Of a DNA stretch of 64,000 bases, positions 25,734-35,071 are shown piece after piece. The position numbers and the translations under genes were made by a program. The DNA lies in contig NZ_QRAN01000002.1 of the NCBI RefSeq assembly GCF_003457605.1, positions 124,388 to 188,387 of the forward strand. The letters are read 5' to 3'. Source of the DNA: Seongchinamella sediminis (lineage in GTDB: Bacteria; Pseudomonadota; Gammaproteobacteria; Pseudomonadales; Halieaceae). Within the stretch, counting starts at the first letter, position 1, and each line of letters opens with the position of its first letter. Below the pieces are notes generated by a model. It did not search any database, had not been told where the DNA came from, and was given only the letters and a program-made list of their open reading frames with translations.

Positions 25734-26813
25734 ATGACCCCCGACACCAGCGAAACCTACCGCGGACTCTACTACCCCTTTGGCCGCAAGCCCGATATCC
25801 AGCCGGGACAACCGGTCAAGGTAGCCGAGGGGGTTTACTGGGTCCGCTTTGTCATGCCCATCGCCCTGGATCATATCAACCTGTGGCTGCTGGAGGATGG
25901 CGACGGCTGGACCGTGGTCGATACCTGTCTCAACATCGACAGTGCCCGCGACACCTGGGAACAGCTGTTCAGCGGTTTTATGCAAGGCAAGCCCATCAAG
26001 CGGGTGATCTGCACCCACCTGCACCCGGACCACGTGGGCCTGGCCGGCTGGCTCTGCGAGCGCTTTGACGCCGACCTGTGGATGTCGCGGGAGGAGTTCC
26101 TGATGTGCCGCACCATGGCGGCAGACACCGGCAAACAGGCACCGCCGGTGGCGCTGCGCTTTTACCGGGCGGCCGGCTGGGACGAGGAACGGCTGGCGCA
26201 ATACAAACAGAAGTTCGGCGCCTTCGGCCGCGCCATCTACCCCCTGCCGGAGAGTTTCCGGCGGCTGATCAACCGGGAAACCATTACGATTGGCGATCAC
26301 TACTGGCAGGCCATCGTCGGTCGCGGGCACTCCCCGGAACACATTGCACTGTACTGCCCGGGCCTGAAGCTGTTGATTTCGGGCGACCAGATACTGCCGC
26401 GGATTTCGCCCAATGTCAGCGTCTTTCCCACCGAGCCCATGGGCGACCCGCTCAAGGAGTGGCTGCGCTCCCAGGCGGTGATTCGCGACATCCTGCCCGA
26501 CGACCTGCTGGTACTACCCGCGCACGAGGCCCCCTTCCACGGGCTCTACGTGCGCCTGAGCCAGCTGATAGAGGGGCACAAGCGGGACCTGGTCACCCTG
26601 TTCAATTACCTGGACCAGCCGCGGCGGGCGGTGGACTGCTTCCCGGCCCTGTTCTCGCGGAAAATGGAGGGCAGCGACGTCCACCTCGCTACCGGGGAGA
26701 CCCTCGCCCACCTCAACTGCCTGCTGGGACGCCACCGCATCACCCGCACCCGCGATGAAAACGGGGTGGACTGGTACCAGCAGATACCGGAAACCGCCGA
26801 CTTCGACGAGTAG
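25734..26813 (+). CDS. MBL-fold metallo-hydrolase
   Basis: A 359-residue metallo-beta-lactamase-fold protein with the dinuclear metal motif 'CTHLHPDHVG' near residue 93, a later 'VGRGHSPEHIALYCPGLKLL' (third metal His) and 'LISGDQILPR' (bridging Asp). Unlike glyoxalase II it has a long C-terminal helical region with 'LPAHEAPFHGLYVRL', as in thioesterase-like or SDSA1-like MBL proteins linked to fatty-acid metabolism. It ends 1 nt before the convergent FMO stop, with no room for a terminator. The substrate is unknown. Confidence 0.82.
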   Translation: MTPDTSETYRGLYYPFGRKPDIQPGQPVKVAEGVYWVRFVMPIALDHINLWLLEDGDGWTVVDTCLNIDSARDTWEQLFSGFMQGKPIKRVICTHLHPDHVGLAGWLCERFDADLWMSREEFLMCRTMAADTGKQAPPVALRFYRAAGWDEERLAQYKQKFGAFGRAIYPLPESFRRLINRETITIGDHYWQAIVGRGHSPEHIALYCPGLKLLISGDQILPRISPNVSVFPTEPMGDPLKEWLRSQAVIRDILPDDLLVLPAHEAPFHGLYVRLSQLIEGHKRDLVTLFNYLDQPRRAVDCFPALFSRKMEGSDVHLATGETLAHLNCLLGRHRITRTRDENGVDWYQQIPETADFDE

Positions 26814-26814
26814 C

Positions 26815-28311
26815 TCAGGCGGCGGGGCGCAGGGGCTCCACCTCGGCGGGGGACTGGCGCACAAAGTCATCCGGCACCGGTTGTTCGTGCTCCTGTACCC
26901 ACTGCTGCCAGGAATAAGGCCACATGGCCGGGTCGCCGTCGGCATCCAGGTACCAGCTCTGGCAGCCCCGCACCCAGACTGTCTTGCCCATACCGGCCTT
27001 GAGATAGTCGTTGTAACGCTGCCTGGCCTGTTCCGTCGCTTCCACGGTTTGCAACTCGCCGCGCCGCCACAGATCGATCAGTTTCAAGGCGTAGTCGGCC
27101 TGCACCTCGCTCATGGCGATTACCGAATAGTTGCCGATCGGCGTGTTGGGCCCCAGCATCAGGAAAAAGTTGGGGAAGCCGGGGATGCACAGCGAGCGGT
27201 ATGCCTGCACCTTGTGTTTCCAGGCCTCTTCAATGCTGAGGCCGTCACGGCCGCGCAGGTCCATTGGCCGCATGAAATCGAACGGCCGGAAGCCGGTTGC
27301 CAGGATCAACACATCCAGCTTATGGGTGTTGCCATCCGCGGTTACCACGCCCTGTTCACTGATGCTGTCAATTGCGGTTGTCTCCAGCTGCACGTTGTCG
27401 CGCTGGATGGCGCTATAAAAACGGCTGCTGATAATCAGCCGTTTGCAGCCCACCGGGTAGTCCGGGGTCAGTTTGGCGCGAAACTCGGGGTCGCTGACGC
27501 TTTTGCGCAGGTTGCGCTTTGCCAGCCAGCTGACCAGGGCGTGGGACAGTTTGTTGCCGGTCACCGCCTTGCTGAAGGTGTTGCGCAGGGCGAAGGCATA
27601 ACGGCGGCGCAGGGTCGCCAGCCGCGAGGGCTTGCGGCTCAGGCGGGTCTTGTCCGCTTCGCTGTATTCCTTGTCGGGTACCGACAGCACCCACTGGGCG
27701 GTGCGCTGGAACACGGTCAAATCACAATCCAGCGAGGCAATCTCGGAAATCACCTGGCAGGCGGTGGAACCGGTGCCGATAATACCCACCCGCTTGCCGC
27801 GCAGGTCCACATCGTGATTCCAGCGCGCGGTGTGCCACATGTCACCGCCAAAGCTGTCCAGTCCGGGAATATCGGGATAGGCGGGGTGATGGAGAATGCC
27901 GGTGGCAGACACCACGAAATCCACCACCAGGGAGGCGCCCTTGCTGGTTTTCAGCTGCCACTTGCCGTCGCGGTAGTGACACTGCTCAACCGCCTCGTTG
28001 AAACGTATTTTGTCACTGAGCCCCTGCTCGTCCGCGACCTGCTCGAAGTAGCCCTGGATCTCGTCGCCATGGGCAAAGCGGTGGCTCCACCGGGGATTGG
28101 CGCGGAAACTGTAGGTATACATGTGGGCCGGCACATCGCAGGCCACCCCCGGGTAGGTATTTTCCCGCCAGGTACCGCCCACCTTGTCGGCCTTCTCCAG
28201 CACCTGGATGTCGGTGATGCCCGCCTCGCGCAGCCTGATCGCCATCAGAATGCCGGTCATGCCCGCACCGATAATGGCTACCGAGGGCTCTGGTCTTTGG
28301 TCAACGCTCAT
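26815..28311 (-). CDS. Flavin monooxygenase, Baeyer-Villiger type
   Basis: A 498-residue class B flavoprotein monooxygenase. It has an N-terminal FAD motif 'IIGAGMTGI', the BVMO fingerprint F-x-G-x3-H-x3-W ('FGGDMWHTARW', about residues 154-164), and an NADPH motif 'GIIGTGSTACQV'. 'ATGFRPFDF' is the late FMO-type signature. An ATG ten codons upstream (28341) is open, but AGGAA lies 9 nt before the ATG at 28311. It should insert oxygen into a ketone or hydroxylate a steroid or terpenoid-type substrate. It is divergent from an AraC-family regulator, its likely controller. Confidence 0.88.
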   Translation of the reverse strand: MSVDQRPEPSVAIIGAGMTGILMAIRLREAGITDIQVLEKADKVGGTWRENTYPGVACDVPAHMYTYSFRANPRWSHRFAHGDEIQGYFEQVADEQGLSDKIRFNEAVEQCHYRDGKWQLKTSKGASLVVDFVVSATGILHHPAYPDIPGLDSFGGDMWHTARWNHDVDLRGKRVGIIGTGSTACQVISEIASLDCDLTVFQRTAQWVLSVPDKEYSEADKTRLSRKPSRLATLRRRYAFALRNTFSKAVTGNKLSHALVSWLAKRNLRKSVSDPEFRAKLTPDYPVGCKRLIISSRFYSAIQRDNVQLETTAIDSISEQGVVTADGNTHKLDVLILATGFRPFDFMRPMDLRGRDGLSIEEAWKHKVQAYRSLCIPGFPNFFLMLGPNTPIGNYSVIAMSEVQADYALKLIDLWRRGELQTVEATEQARQRYNDYLKAGMGKTVWVRGCQSWYLDADGDPAMWPYSWQQWVQEHEQPVPDDFVRQSPAEVEPLRPAA

Positions 28312-28481
28312 TGCTGGGGATTCCTGTTTTATCATCGTCATGGCGAATAAGACTTTAGCGTCTGCCGCAGCTTGATCAAATAGTGATCACGGCCAAAAAC
28401 TTATGAATTCCGGACAAGACCTGATAGCCTGGCACCTTATCGCGACAGGGCCATCGCTGCCCGGGGAGGACACAGCGCAAT

Positions 28482-29504
28482 ATGGCGGCCAAACTGGATA
28501 CCACCCATCACATCAGGGCAATTCCTCCAGCCCTGGATGCCATGCAAGCCATGGGCTTTGCCCCCGACGACTGTCTCCGGGGCACCGATCTCAGGCGTGC
28601 CGACCTCAGCCGCCCCGCCTCTGACGTCGGTTTCACCCTGGAACAGGAATTCCGCTTCCACCGCAACCTGGTGCAGCTCAGCGACAATCCCATGCTCGGC
28701 CTGCTGCTGGGCAAGTCCTACCGGATGGAAAGCTACGGCATGCTGGGCTACGCCTTTCTGAGCGCCCCCACCCTGCGCCAGGCAATGATGGTGCTGCGCA
28801 GCTACGGTCCCCTCACCTACTCCCTGTTCCAGGTGAACTTCCTGACCGATGGGTGCCGGGGCATTCTGCGCCTATCGCCGGATATTCCGGTGCCCGACGA
28901 CCTGTTCAATTTTTACGTGGACCGCGACCTCACCGCAGCCGTCGATGGCGGACGGGGCGCCCTGCGTAAACCGCTGGAGCCGCGCCACGTGCAGGTGATG
29001 CACGCCGGGCAGGGGCAACGCCGGATTTACACGCGCCACTTCCGCTGTCCTGTCTCTTTCTCGGCGGAATGCTCGGAACTGCACCTGGATGCCTCGCAGC
29101 TGGATGTCCCCATGCCCCTGGGCGACACGGAAACCAGCGCCACCTGCCAGCAGCAGTGCCGCCTGCTGCTGGCGCGGATGCGCGCCGGCAGCACCTTCGT
29201 CGACAAGGTGCGCGGGCTGATTATGGCCAGGCCCGGCCACTTTCCCGACATCGATGCCGTGGCCGGGCGCCTGCACATGACCAGCCGCACCCTGCGCCGG
29301 CGGCTGTCGGCGGAAGACAGCAGTTTCCAGGAAATTCTGGCGGAGGTCCGCTACCAGCTGGCCCGGGAGTACCTGGCCACCTCGACCCTGCCACTGGAGG
29401 AGATTTCTACCATGCTGGGTTACAGCGCGCCGGGCAATTTCAGTAACGCTTTCAAGCGCTGGCACGGATGCTCGCCCCGCGAATTCCGCCAGGTGTCCCG
29501 GTGA
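28482..29504 (+). CDS. AraC-family regulator (OruR/ArgR-like N-domain)
   Basis: A 340-residue protein. The first 200 residues form the 'arabinose-binding AraC' type domain ('PMLGLLLGKSYRMESYGMLG' is its signature), and residues about 232-336 contain two HTH motifs with 'DAVAGRLHMTSRTLRRRL' and 'ISTMLGYSAPGNFSNAFKRW'. GGAGGA lies 11 nt before the ATG. Relatives often activate a divergent monooxygenase or oxidative catabolism gene, which fits the FMO across the 170-nt shared intergenic region. Confidence 0.88.
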   Translation: MAAKLDTTHHIRAIPPALDAMQAMGFAPDDCLRGTDLRRADLSRPASDVGFTLEQEFRFHRNLVQLSDNPMLGLLLGKSYRMESYGMLGYAFLSAPTLRQAMMVLRSYGPLTYSLFQVNFLTDGCRGILRLSPDIPVPDDLFNFYVDRDLTAAVDGGRGALRKPLEPRHVQVMHAGQGQRRIYTRHFRCPVSFSAECSELHLDASQLDVPMPLGDTETSATCQQQCRLLLARMRAGSTFVDKVRGLIMARPGHFPDIDAVAGRLHMTSRTLRRRLSAEDSSFQEILAEVRYQLAREYLATSTLPLEEISTMLGYSAPGNFSNAFKRWHGCSPREFRQVSR

Positions 29505-29640
29505 TGTGGCTGACCCGCCTGCAGACGCCGCAATAAAAAGTCCCTAAATTCGCCAAGACGAGGGCAGGGAAATTCTGTTACCATTCGCTCCTCTCCAGCA
29601 GCCACAGAATGCTGCGGACCGAATCACCGCCAAAAAAAAC

Positions 29641-29681
29641 TGTTTGCGCCCGCAAACATTTTACGACACACAAAAATGTTT
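29641..29681. promoter_or_regulatory. Two interlocked inverted repeats upstream of zwf
   Basis: TGTTTGCG-CC-CGCAAACA (29641-29658) is a perfect 8-bp palindrome. AAACATTTT (29654-29662) and AAAATGTTT (29673-29681) form a second, 9-bp inverted repeat whose left arm overlaps the first. The AT-rich tract stands out against its GC-rich surroundings and ends 26 nt before the zwf ATG. It is a probable operator for a sugar-responsive repressor; which one is unknown. Confidence 0.55.
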
Positions 29682-29707
29682 TTACTCTGTCTTGAGGAAG
29701 CTTTTGT

Positions 29708-31162
29708 ATGAGTCAGAAGGTCGATTTGGTCATTTTTGGTGGCACCGGGGATTTATCCACCCGCAAACTGCTGCCCGCCCTCTACCAGCTCCAGCGCCAC
29801 AACCTGGCAGACCGCCTCAACCGGATCATCGCTACCGGACGCGGCGAGATGGAAACCGGGGCGTTCCGCCTTGAAGCCCAGGCCAACCTGGAAAAATACC
29901 TGCCCCGGGAGAACTGGGATGAGTCCGTGTGGGAGGCATTTCGCGACCGGCTCGAGTACGTCAAGATAGATGCCGACAATGCGGACGACTACCGCCAGCT
30001 GGCCCGCTTGCTGGGTACCGCTGACACTGCGGGACGACTCTACTACCTGGCCACGCTGCCCTCCCTCTACGGCGAGATCTGCCAGCAGCTGCAGGACGCC
30101 GGCGTTGTCAATGACGCCAGTCGGGTGGTACTGGAAAAGCCCCTGGGGCACGACCTTGAGTCCTGTCGCAGCATCAACCAGCAGGTCGCCCGGGTGTTCG
30201 ACGAGGAGGCCACCTTCCGCATAGACCACTACCTGGGCAAGGAGACCGTGCAAAACCTGCTGGCCCTGCGTTTCGGCAACCAGCTGTTCCACCCCATGTG
30301 GAACAACACCTTTATCAGCAGCGTACAGATTACCGTGGCCGAGGAGATCGGGGTGGCCGGCCGGGGCAGCTACTACGCCGACACCGGTGCCCTGCGCGAC
30401 ATGGTGCAGAATCACCTGCTGCAGGTACTGTCGCTGGTGGCCATGGAACCGCCGGCCACCCTCAAGGCCACCGACATCCGCGATGAGAAAATGAAGGTCT
30501 TGCGCTGTCTGGAACCGATTACCGAGAGCAACGTCAAGGAGCGCACCGTGCGCGGGCGCTATACCGCCGGTGCGGTCGGTGGCAGGGCGGTCAAGGGCTT
30601 TCTTGAGGAAGACGCCTTCCACGACGCCGAAAATACCGAAACCTTCGTCGCCCTGAAGGCGAGCATCAACAACTGGCGCTGGGCCGGCGTGCCCTTTTAC
30701 CTGCGCACCGGCAAGCGCCTGTCGCGGCGCTATTCGGAGATTGTTATCGAGTACCGGCAGCAGCCCTTCTCCCTGTTCGCCAACGATCCCCAGGAGCTCA
30801 CCAACAAGCTGGTGATTCACCTGCAGCCCGAGGAAAGCATCAGCCTGCACACGGTGAACAAGAAACCGGGGCTCACCAGCAAACTGCGCCTGCAGCCGGT
30901 AGAGCTGCACCTGACAGACGAGTCGCAGAACAAGCGGGACAAGTACGATGCCTACGAACGCCTTTTGCTGGACGCCATCCACGGTGACCAGACCCTGTTC
31001 ATGCGCCGCGACGAGGTGGAAACCGCCTGGCACTGGATCGACTCCATCATCGCGGCCTGGGATGATAACGGTAGCGCCATCAAGCCCTACAACGCGGGCA
31101 CCATGGGCCCCAACGCGGCAACGGCACTGATCGCCGTGGACGGGCGCAGCTGGCATGAGTGA
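29708..31162 (+). CDS. zwf: Glucose-6-phosphate 1-dehydrogenase
   Basis: A 484-residue enzyme, standard length. It oxidises glucose-6-phosphate to 6-phosphogluconolactone. The nucleotide motif 'FGGTGDLSTRK' starts at residue 10 and the active-site signature 'RIDHYLGKE' at residues 171-179 contains the catalytic region. GAGGAAG lies 7 nt before the ATG. It overlaps pgl by 8 nt and is the first gene of zwf-pgl-edd. Confidence 0.96.
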   Translation: MSQKVDLVIFGGTGDLSTRKLLPALYQLQRHNLADRLNRIIATGRGEMETGAFRLEAQANLEKYLPRENWDESVWEAFRDRLEYVKIDADNADDYRQLARLLGTADTAGRLYYLATLPSLYGEICQQLQDAGVVNDASRVVLEKPLGHDLESCRSINQQVARVFDEEATFRIDHYLGKETVQNLLALRFGNQLFHPMWNNTFISSVQITVAEEIGVAGRGSYYADTGALRDMVQNHLLQVLSLVAMEPPATLKATDIRDEKMKVLRCLEPITESNVKERTVRGRYTAGAVGGRAVKGFLEEDAFHDAENTETFVALKASINNWRWAGVPFYLRTGKRLSRRYSEIVIEYRQQPFSLFANDPQELTNKLVIHLQPEESISLHTVNKKPGLTSKLRLQPVELHLTDESQNKRDKYDAYERLLLDAIHGDQTLFMRRDEVETAWHWIDSIIAAWDDNGSAIKPYNAGTMGPNAATALIAVDGRSWHE

Positions 31163-31838
31163 ACTACACCACTTCAGCGAGCGATCGGCACTGGATTCGG
31201 CGCTGGCGGCGCATATCGCCGGACGGCTGGCGGCGGATATTCGGCGTCGCGGCAGCGCCAGCCTGGCGGTATCCGGCGGCAGCACGCCGGCGGGGATGTT
31301 CGCCGCCCTGTCACGCCAGCAGCTGGCCTGGGAGCAGGTATGGATCACCCTGGTGGACGAACGCTGGGTGGACCCCGACAGCCCCGACTCCAATGAAAAG
31401 CTGGTCCGCGAACAGCTGCTGCAGAACGCCGCGGCGGCGGCCAACTTTATCGGCCTCAAGGGTTCCGCCACGGAGGCAGCCGCCGGACTGGCGGAGGTGA
31501 GCGCGCGCCTGGACCCGCTACCGCTGCCACTGACCTGCGCGGTGCTGGGTATGGGCGGTGACGGCCACACCGCGTCCTGGTTTCCCCGGGCCAGTAACCT
31601 GGCCGAGCTGCTGGACCCGCAGGGCGAAGCCCTGCTGGCCTGCAGTGACCCGGTCACCGCGCCGCACCAGCGCATCACCTTTACCCTCCCGGCCATTCTC
31701 GCCGCCGGCGAGATTATCATCCATATCACCGGCGAGGAAAAACGCGCGGTACTGGCCGAGGCCAGCGACAAGGGCTATCCCATTGCCGCAATAAGCGAAC
31801 AGCAGGACAATCCTGCAAGTATCTGGTGGGCACCCTGA
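31155..31838 (+). CDS. pgl: 6-phosphogluconolactonase
   Basis: A 227-residue DevB-type lactonase that hydrolyses 6-phosphogluconolactone to 6-phosphogluconate. It shows the family motifs '[16 protein letters not shown]', '[17 protein letters not shown]' (as 'ITLVDERWV'), and '[13 protein letters not shown]'. The start overlaps the zwf end, and the stop overlaps the edd ATG (TGATG, 31836-31840). Confidence 0.95.
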   Translation: MSELHHFSERSALDSALAAHIAGRLAADIRRRGSASLAVSGGSTPAGMFAALSRQQLAWEQVWITLVDERWVDPDSPDSNEKLVREQLLQNAAAAANFIGLKGSATEAAAGLAEVSARLDPLPLPLTCAVLGMGGDGHTASWFPRASNLAELLDPQGEALLACSDPVTAPHQRITFTLPAILAAGEIIIHITGEEKRAVLAEASDKGYPIAAISEQQDNPASIWWAP

Positions 31839-33646
31839 TGACCGATCCAAGACTGACAGCCATTACCCGACGCATAAGCGCGCGCAGCGCCGACAGCCGC
31901 GCCGCTTACCTGGAAAAAATCGATCGCATGCGCGGCCAGGGCCCCCTGCGCGGCGCGCTCTCCTGCTCCAACCTGGCCCACGGTTTTGCCGCCTGCAGTG
32001 AGCAGGACAAGCAGGCCCTGAAGCTCACCGAGTCGGCCAACATCGGTATCGTCAACGCCTACAACGACATGCTGTCGGCGCACCAGCCGCTGGAGAGTTT
32101 TCCGGCCCTGATCAAGCAGGCCGCCCACGAGGTGGGCTGCACCGCCCAGGTCGCCGGCGGCGTTCCCGCCATGTGCGACGGGGTCACCCAGGGCACGGCG
32201 GGGATGGAGCTGAGCCTGTTCAGCCGCGATGTGATAGCCGCGGCCACGGCGATTTCCCTGTCCCACAATATGTTTGACGGCGCCCTCTGTCTGGGGGTGT
32301 GCGACAAGATTGTGCCCGGCCTGTTGATTGGCGCCCTGTCCTTCGGCCACCTGCCGGTAGTCTTCGCCCCTGCCGGGCCGATGACCTCGGGCCTGTCCAA
32401 CAAGGAGAAAGCCGCGGTGCGCCAGCAGTACGCCGAGGGCAAGGTGGGCAGGGAGGTGCTACTGGAAGCGGAGTCCGCCGCCTACCACGGCAAGGGCACC
32501 TGTACCTTTTACGGCACCGCCAACAGCAACCAGATGCTGATGGAGGTGATGGGCATACACATTCCCGGCGCCGCTTTCGAACCGCCCGGGACGCCGCTGC
32601 GAGAGGAACTGACCCGCGCCGCCGCCCAGCGGCTGTGCAAAATCACCGCTCTGGGTAATGAATACACCCCGCTGGCGGACATCGTCGATGAAAAGTGCAT
32701 CGTCAATGCGCTGGTCGGTCTGCTGGCTACCGGCGGCTCCACCAACCACAGCATTCACTGGATCGCTATCGCCAGGGCGGCGGGCATACTCATCGACTGG
32801 CAGGACTTCAGCGACCTGTCCGCCATCATCCCGCTGGTGGCCAGGGTATATCCCAACGGCAGCGCCGACGTGAATCATTTCCACGCCGCCGGCGGCACCG
32901 GCTACGTCATCCGCACCCTGCTGGATAAGGGCCTGTTACACGAGGACGTGAACACCAACTGGGGGCCAGGGCTATCGCGCTACAGCCAGGAACCGCAACT
33001 CGAGGGCGGCAGGCTGCACTACATCCCGGGCGTGACCGAGAGCGCGGATACCGAGGTGCTGCGGCCCGCCGACCAGCCCTTCTCCCCGGAGGGGGGCCTC
33101 AGGCTGCTGCAGGGCAACCTCGGCCGCAGCGTGATCAAGGTGTCGGCGGTGGCGCCGGAGCACCGGGTGGTAGAGGCGCCGGCCCGGGTATTCGCGGACC
33201 AGACCGGGCTGGCGGCGGCTTTCGAGGCCGGCGAACTGGAGCAGGATGTCATCGCCGTGGTGCGCTTCCAGGGTCCCGCAGCCAACGGCATGCCCGAGCT
33301 GCATAAAATGACCCCTTACCTGGGCATTCTCCAGGACCGGGGCTTCAAGGTCGCGCTGGTAACCGATGGGCGCATGTCCGGCGCCTCCGGCAAGGTGCCG
33401 GCGGCCATTCACCTCACCCCGGAAGCACTGGGTGGCGGCCCCATCAGCCGGGTGCGCGATGGCGACATGTTGCGCCTGGACGCGGATAAAGGTGAACTCA
33501 GCGTTGTCGTGCCGGAAGCCGAGTGGCAGGCCCGGGAAACCGTCACCCGGACCTCAATGGAAAGTGAAAGTGGTGTGGGACGTGAGCTGTTCGCCCATAT
33601 GCGTCGCGCGGTGGCCGATGCGGAGTCAGGCGCCAGCGTTTTTTGA
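31838..33646 (+). CDS. edd: 6-phosphogluconate dehydratase
   Basis: A 602-residue IlvD/Edd-family Fe-S dehydratase converting 6-phosphogluconate to KDPG, the committed Entner-Doudoroff step. It contains '[17 protein letters not shown]', '[20 protein letters not shown]', 'CDKIVPG' and the C-terminal '[20 protein letters not shown]'. A GTG four codons upstream is open, but the ATG at 31838 overlapping the pgl stop is preferred. No eda (KDPG aldolase) follows; it must lie elsewhere. Confidence 0.95.
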   Translation: MTDPRLTAITRRISARSADSRAAYLEKIDRMRGQGPLRGALSCSNLAHGFAACSEQDKQALKLTESANIGIVNAYNDMLSAHQPLESFPALIKQAAHEVGCTAQVAGGVPAMCDGVTQGTAGMELSLFSRDVIAAATAISLSHNMFDGALCLGVCDKIVPGLLIGALSFGHLPVVFAPAGPMTSGLSNKEKAAVRQQYAEGKVGREVLLEAESAAYHGKGTCTFYGTANSNQMLMEVMGIHIPGAAFEPPGTPLREELTRAAAQRLCKITALGNEYTPLADIVDEKCIVNALVGLLATGGSTNHSIHWIAIARAAGILIDWQDFSDLSAIIPLVARVYPNGSADVNHFHAAGGTGYVIRTLLDKGLLHEDVNTNWGPGLSRYSQEPQLEGGRLHYIPGVTESADTEVLRPADQPFSPEGGLRLLQGNLGRSVIKVSAVAPEHRVVEAPARVFADQTGLAAAFEAGELEQDVIAVVRFQGPAANGMPELHKMTPYLGILQDRGFKVALVTDGRMSGASGKVPAAIHLTPEALGGGPISRVRDGDMLRLDADKGELSVVVPEAEWQARETVTRTSMESESGVGRELFAHMRRAVADAESGASVF

Positions 33647-33796
33647 TCACCGGCCCGGGTTTTCCGGCGCAATGCCCCGGCATCGGGACAGCGACCAATG
33701 AAGCGCCCCAGACCTGGCGAGCAATAGTCCTCGCCTGATGGCACGGGATACCCGGGCAGGGGCGCCCGACGCGCAGCGGCTATTGCGCGATCACCG

Positions 33797-35002
33797 CTAT
33801 TCGCTAATCTTGCCGAGTATGTCCATGACACTGGCTTCATCCAGCAAGCGCGGCACCGGGTAGGCAATACTCTCGGCGATGGCCGCGTCGGTCAGGGCGG
33901 TGTGGTCCTCGCGGCGGATCAGGTCTGAGCGATCGGGAATACCCACCTGGGTGCGCAACTCGCGCACCGCGGCAATAAACTTGTGCGCCAGCTGCCCCTC
34001 CGCTTCCCCGGATTCACCGGCCCCGATCAGCAGTGCCAGTTCGGCCAGCCGCGGCTGCGCTTCCTCCCGGCAGTATTCCAGCACATGGGGCAGTATCAGC
34101 GCGTTGGCCAGACCGTGGGGAATACCGTACTTGCCGCCGATCTGGTGGGCTATCGCATGCACATTGCCGACGTTGACCTGGTTGATCGCCATGCCCCCAT
34201 AGTAGGCCGCCATGGCCATGCCTTCCCGGGCCTGGGCGTTGTCGCCGTTCTGGTAGGCATTGACCAGGTGCTCGAACACCAGCTTGACCGAAATCCGGCC
34301 ATAATCCAGGCGCGCGCCCCGCTCCCACACCCCGATATAGGCCTCGATCGCGTGGGTCAGCGCGTCCATGCCGGTGGCGGCGGTAATGTGCGGCGGCAGC
34401 CCCGCCATTAGTGCGGCGTCCAGCGCCACCGCCCGGGGCATCATTCCCGGGCCCGACAGCACGACCTTCTCCCCGGTTTGTGCGTCCTTGATCACCGCCC
34501 CGGAGGTTGCCTCCGAGCCGGTACCGGCGGTGGTCGGAATGGCGTAAATCGGTAACAGCTCATGCTTGACCTTGCCCATGCCGACCCAGTCCCGCGGGGA
34601 CTGGTCGGAAGTGGCACAGGCGGAAATCACCTTGGCGCAGTCCATTACCGAGCCGCCACCGATGGCCAGCAGGGTGTCGCAATTCTCCTGCTTCAGCACC
34701 GCCAGCCCGGCATCGACCTGCTCGTAGGTCGGGTCTGGCAGCACCCCGTCAAACCAGGCGCAGTCCACCCCCGCCTCCAGCAGGCCCGCGGCGGCGGTCT
34801 CGGCAATGCCCAGATCGCGCAGGGGCTTGTCGGTAACAATCAGCACCTTGCGCGGCGTGAGATGGGCAATGTGCTGGCCCAGTTGCCGGCTGCTGCCAGG
34901 ACCCACAAAGGCCGTATGACTCGAGCCCGGCAGGATCCCGGTAATGACTCGGAGCATGATGAGGTAAAAGCGGTGACGGAGCTTGCGGATAAATGCAGAC
35001 AT
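33797..35002 (-). CDS. Iron-containing alcohol dehydrogenase
   Basis: A 401-residue group III (iron-activated) dehydrogenase. The NAD-binding 'AIGGGSVMDCAK', the signature 'PTTAGTGSEATSGAVI', and the metal-site stretch 'NVGNVHAIAHQIGGKYGIPH' with 'LPHVLEYCR' are intact. The N-terminal 25 residues are a basic, hydrophobic extension ('RHRFYLIMLRVITGILPG'). AAGGA lies 8-9 nt before the ATG at 35002. It interconverts an alcohol and aldehyde with NAD(H); the substrate is unknown. It converges with edd. Confidence 0.88.
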   Translation of the reverse strand: MSAFIRKLRHRFYLIMLRVITGILPGSSHTAFVGPGSSRQLGQHIAHLTPRKVLIVTDKPLRDLGIAETAAAGLLEAGVDCAWFDGVLPDPTYEQVDAGLAVLKQENCDTLLAIGGGSVMDCAKVISACATSDQSPRDWVGMGKVKHELLPIYAIPTTAGTGSEATSGAVIKDAQTGEKVVLSGPGMMPRAVALDAALMAGLPPHITAATGMDALTHAIEAYIGVWERGARLDYGRISVKLVFEHLVNAYQNGDNAQAREGMAMAAYYGGMAINQVNVGNVHAIAHQIGGKYGIPHGLANALILPHVLEYCREEAQPRLAELALLIGAGESGEAEGQLAHKFIAAVRELRTQVGIPDRSDLIRREDHTALTDAAIAESIAYPVPRLLDEASVMDILGKISE

Positions 35003-35071
35003 CAATGGTTTCCTTGTGTTCTGGCAGGATTATACTCGTGCGTTCGTCCCTTTGCGGTGGACAAAGTCAAA

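Noticed and set aside
29753-31771. A 672-codon open frame antisense to zwf and pgl
   Set aside because: Zwf and Pgl are unmistakable on the other strand; the antisense product is low-complexity with no family motif, as expected from high-GC third positions.
33716-33735. GGCGAG / CTCGCC hairpin as an edd terminator
   Set aside because: A six-base stem with an 8-nt loop, 70 nt after the stop and with no T-run, is too weak to call.
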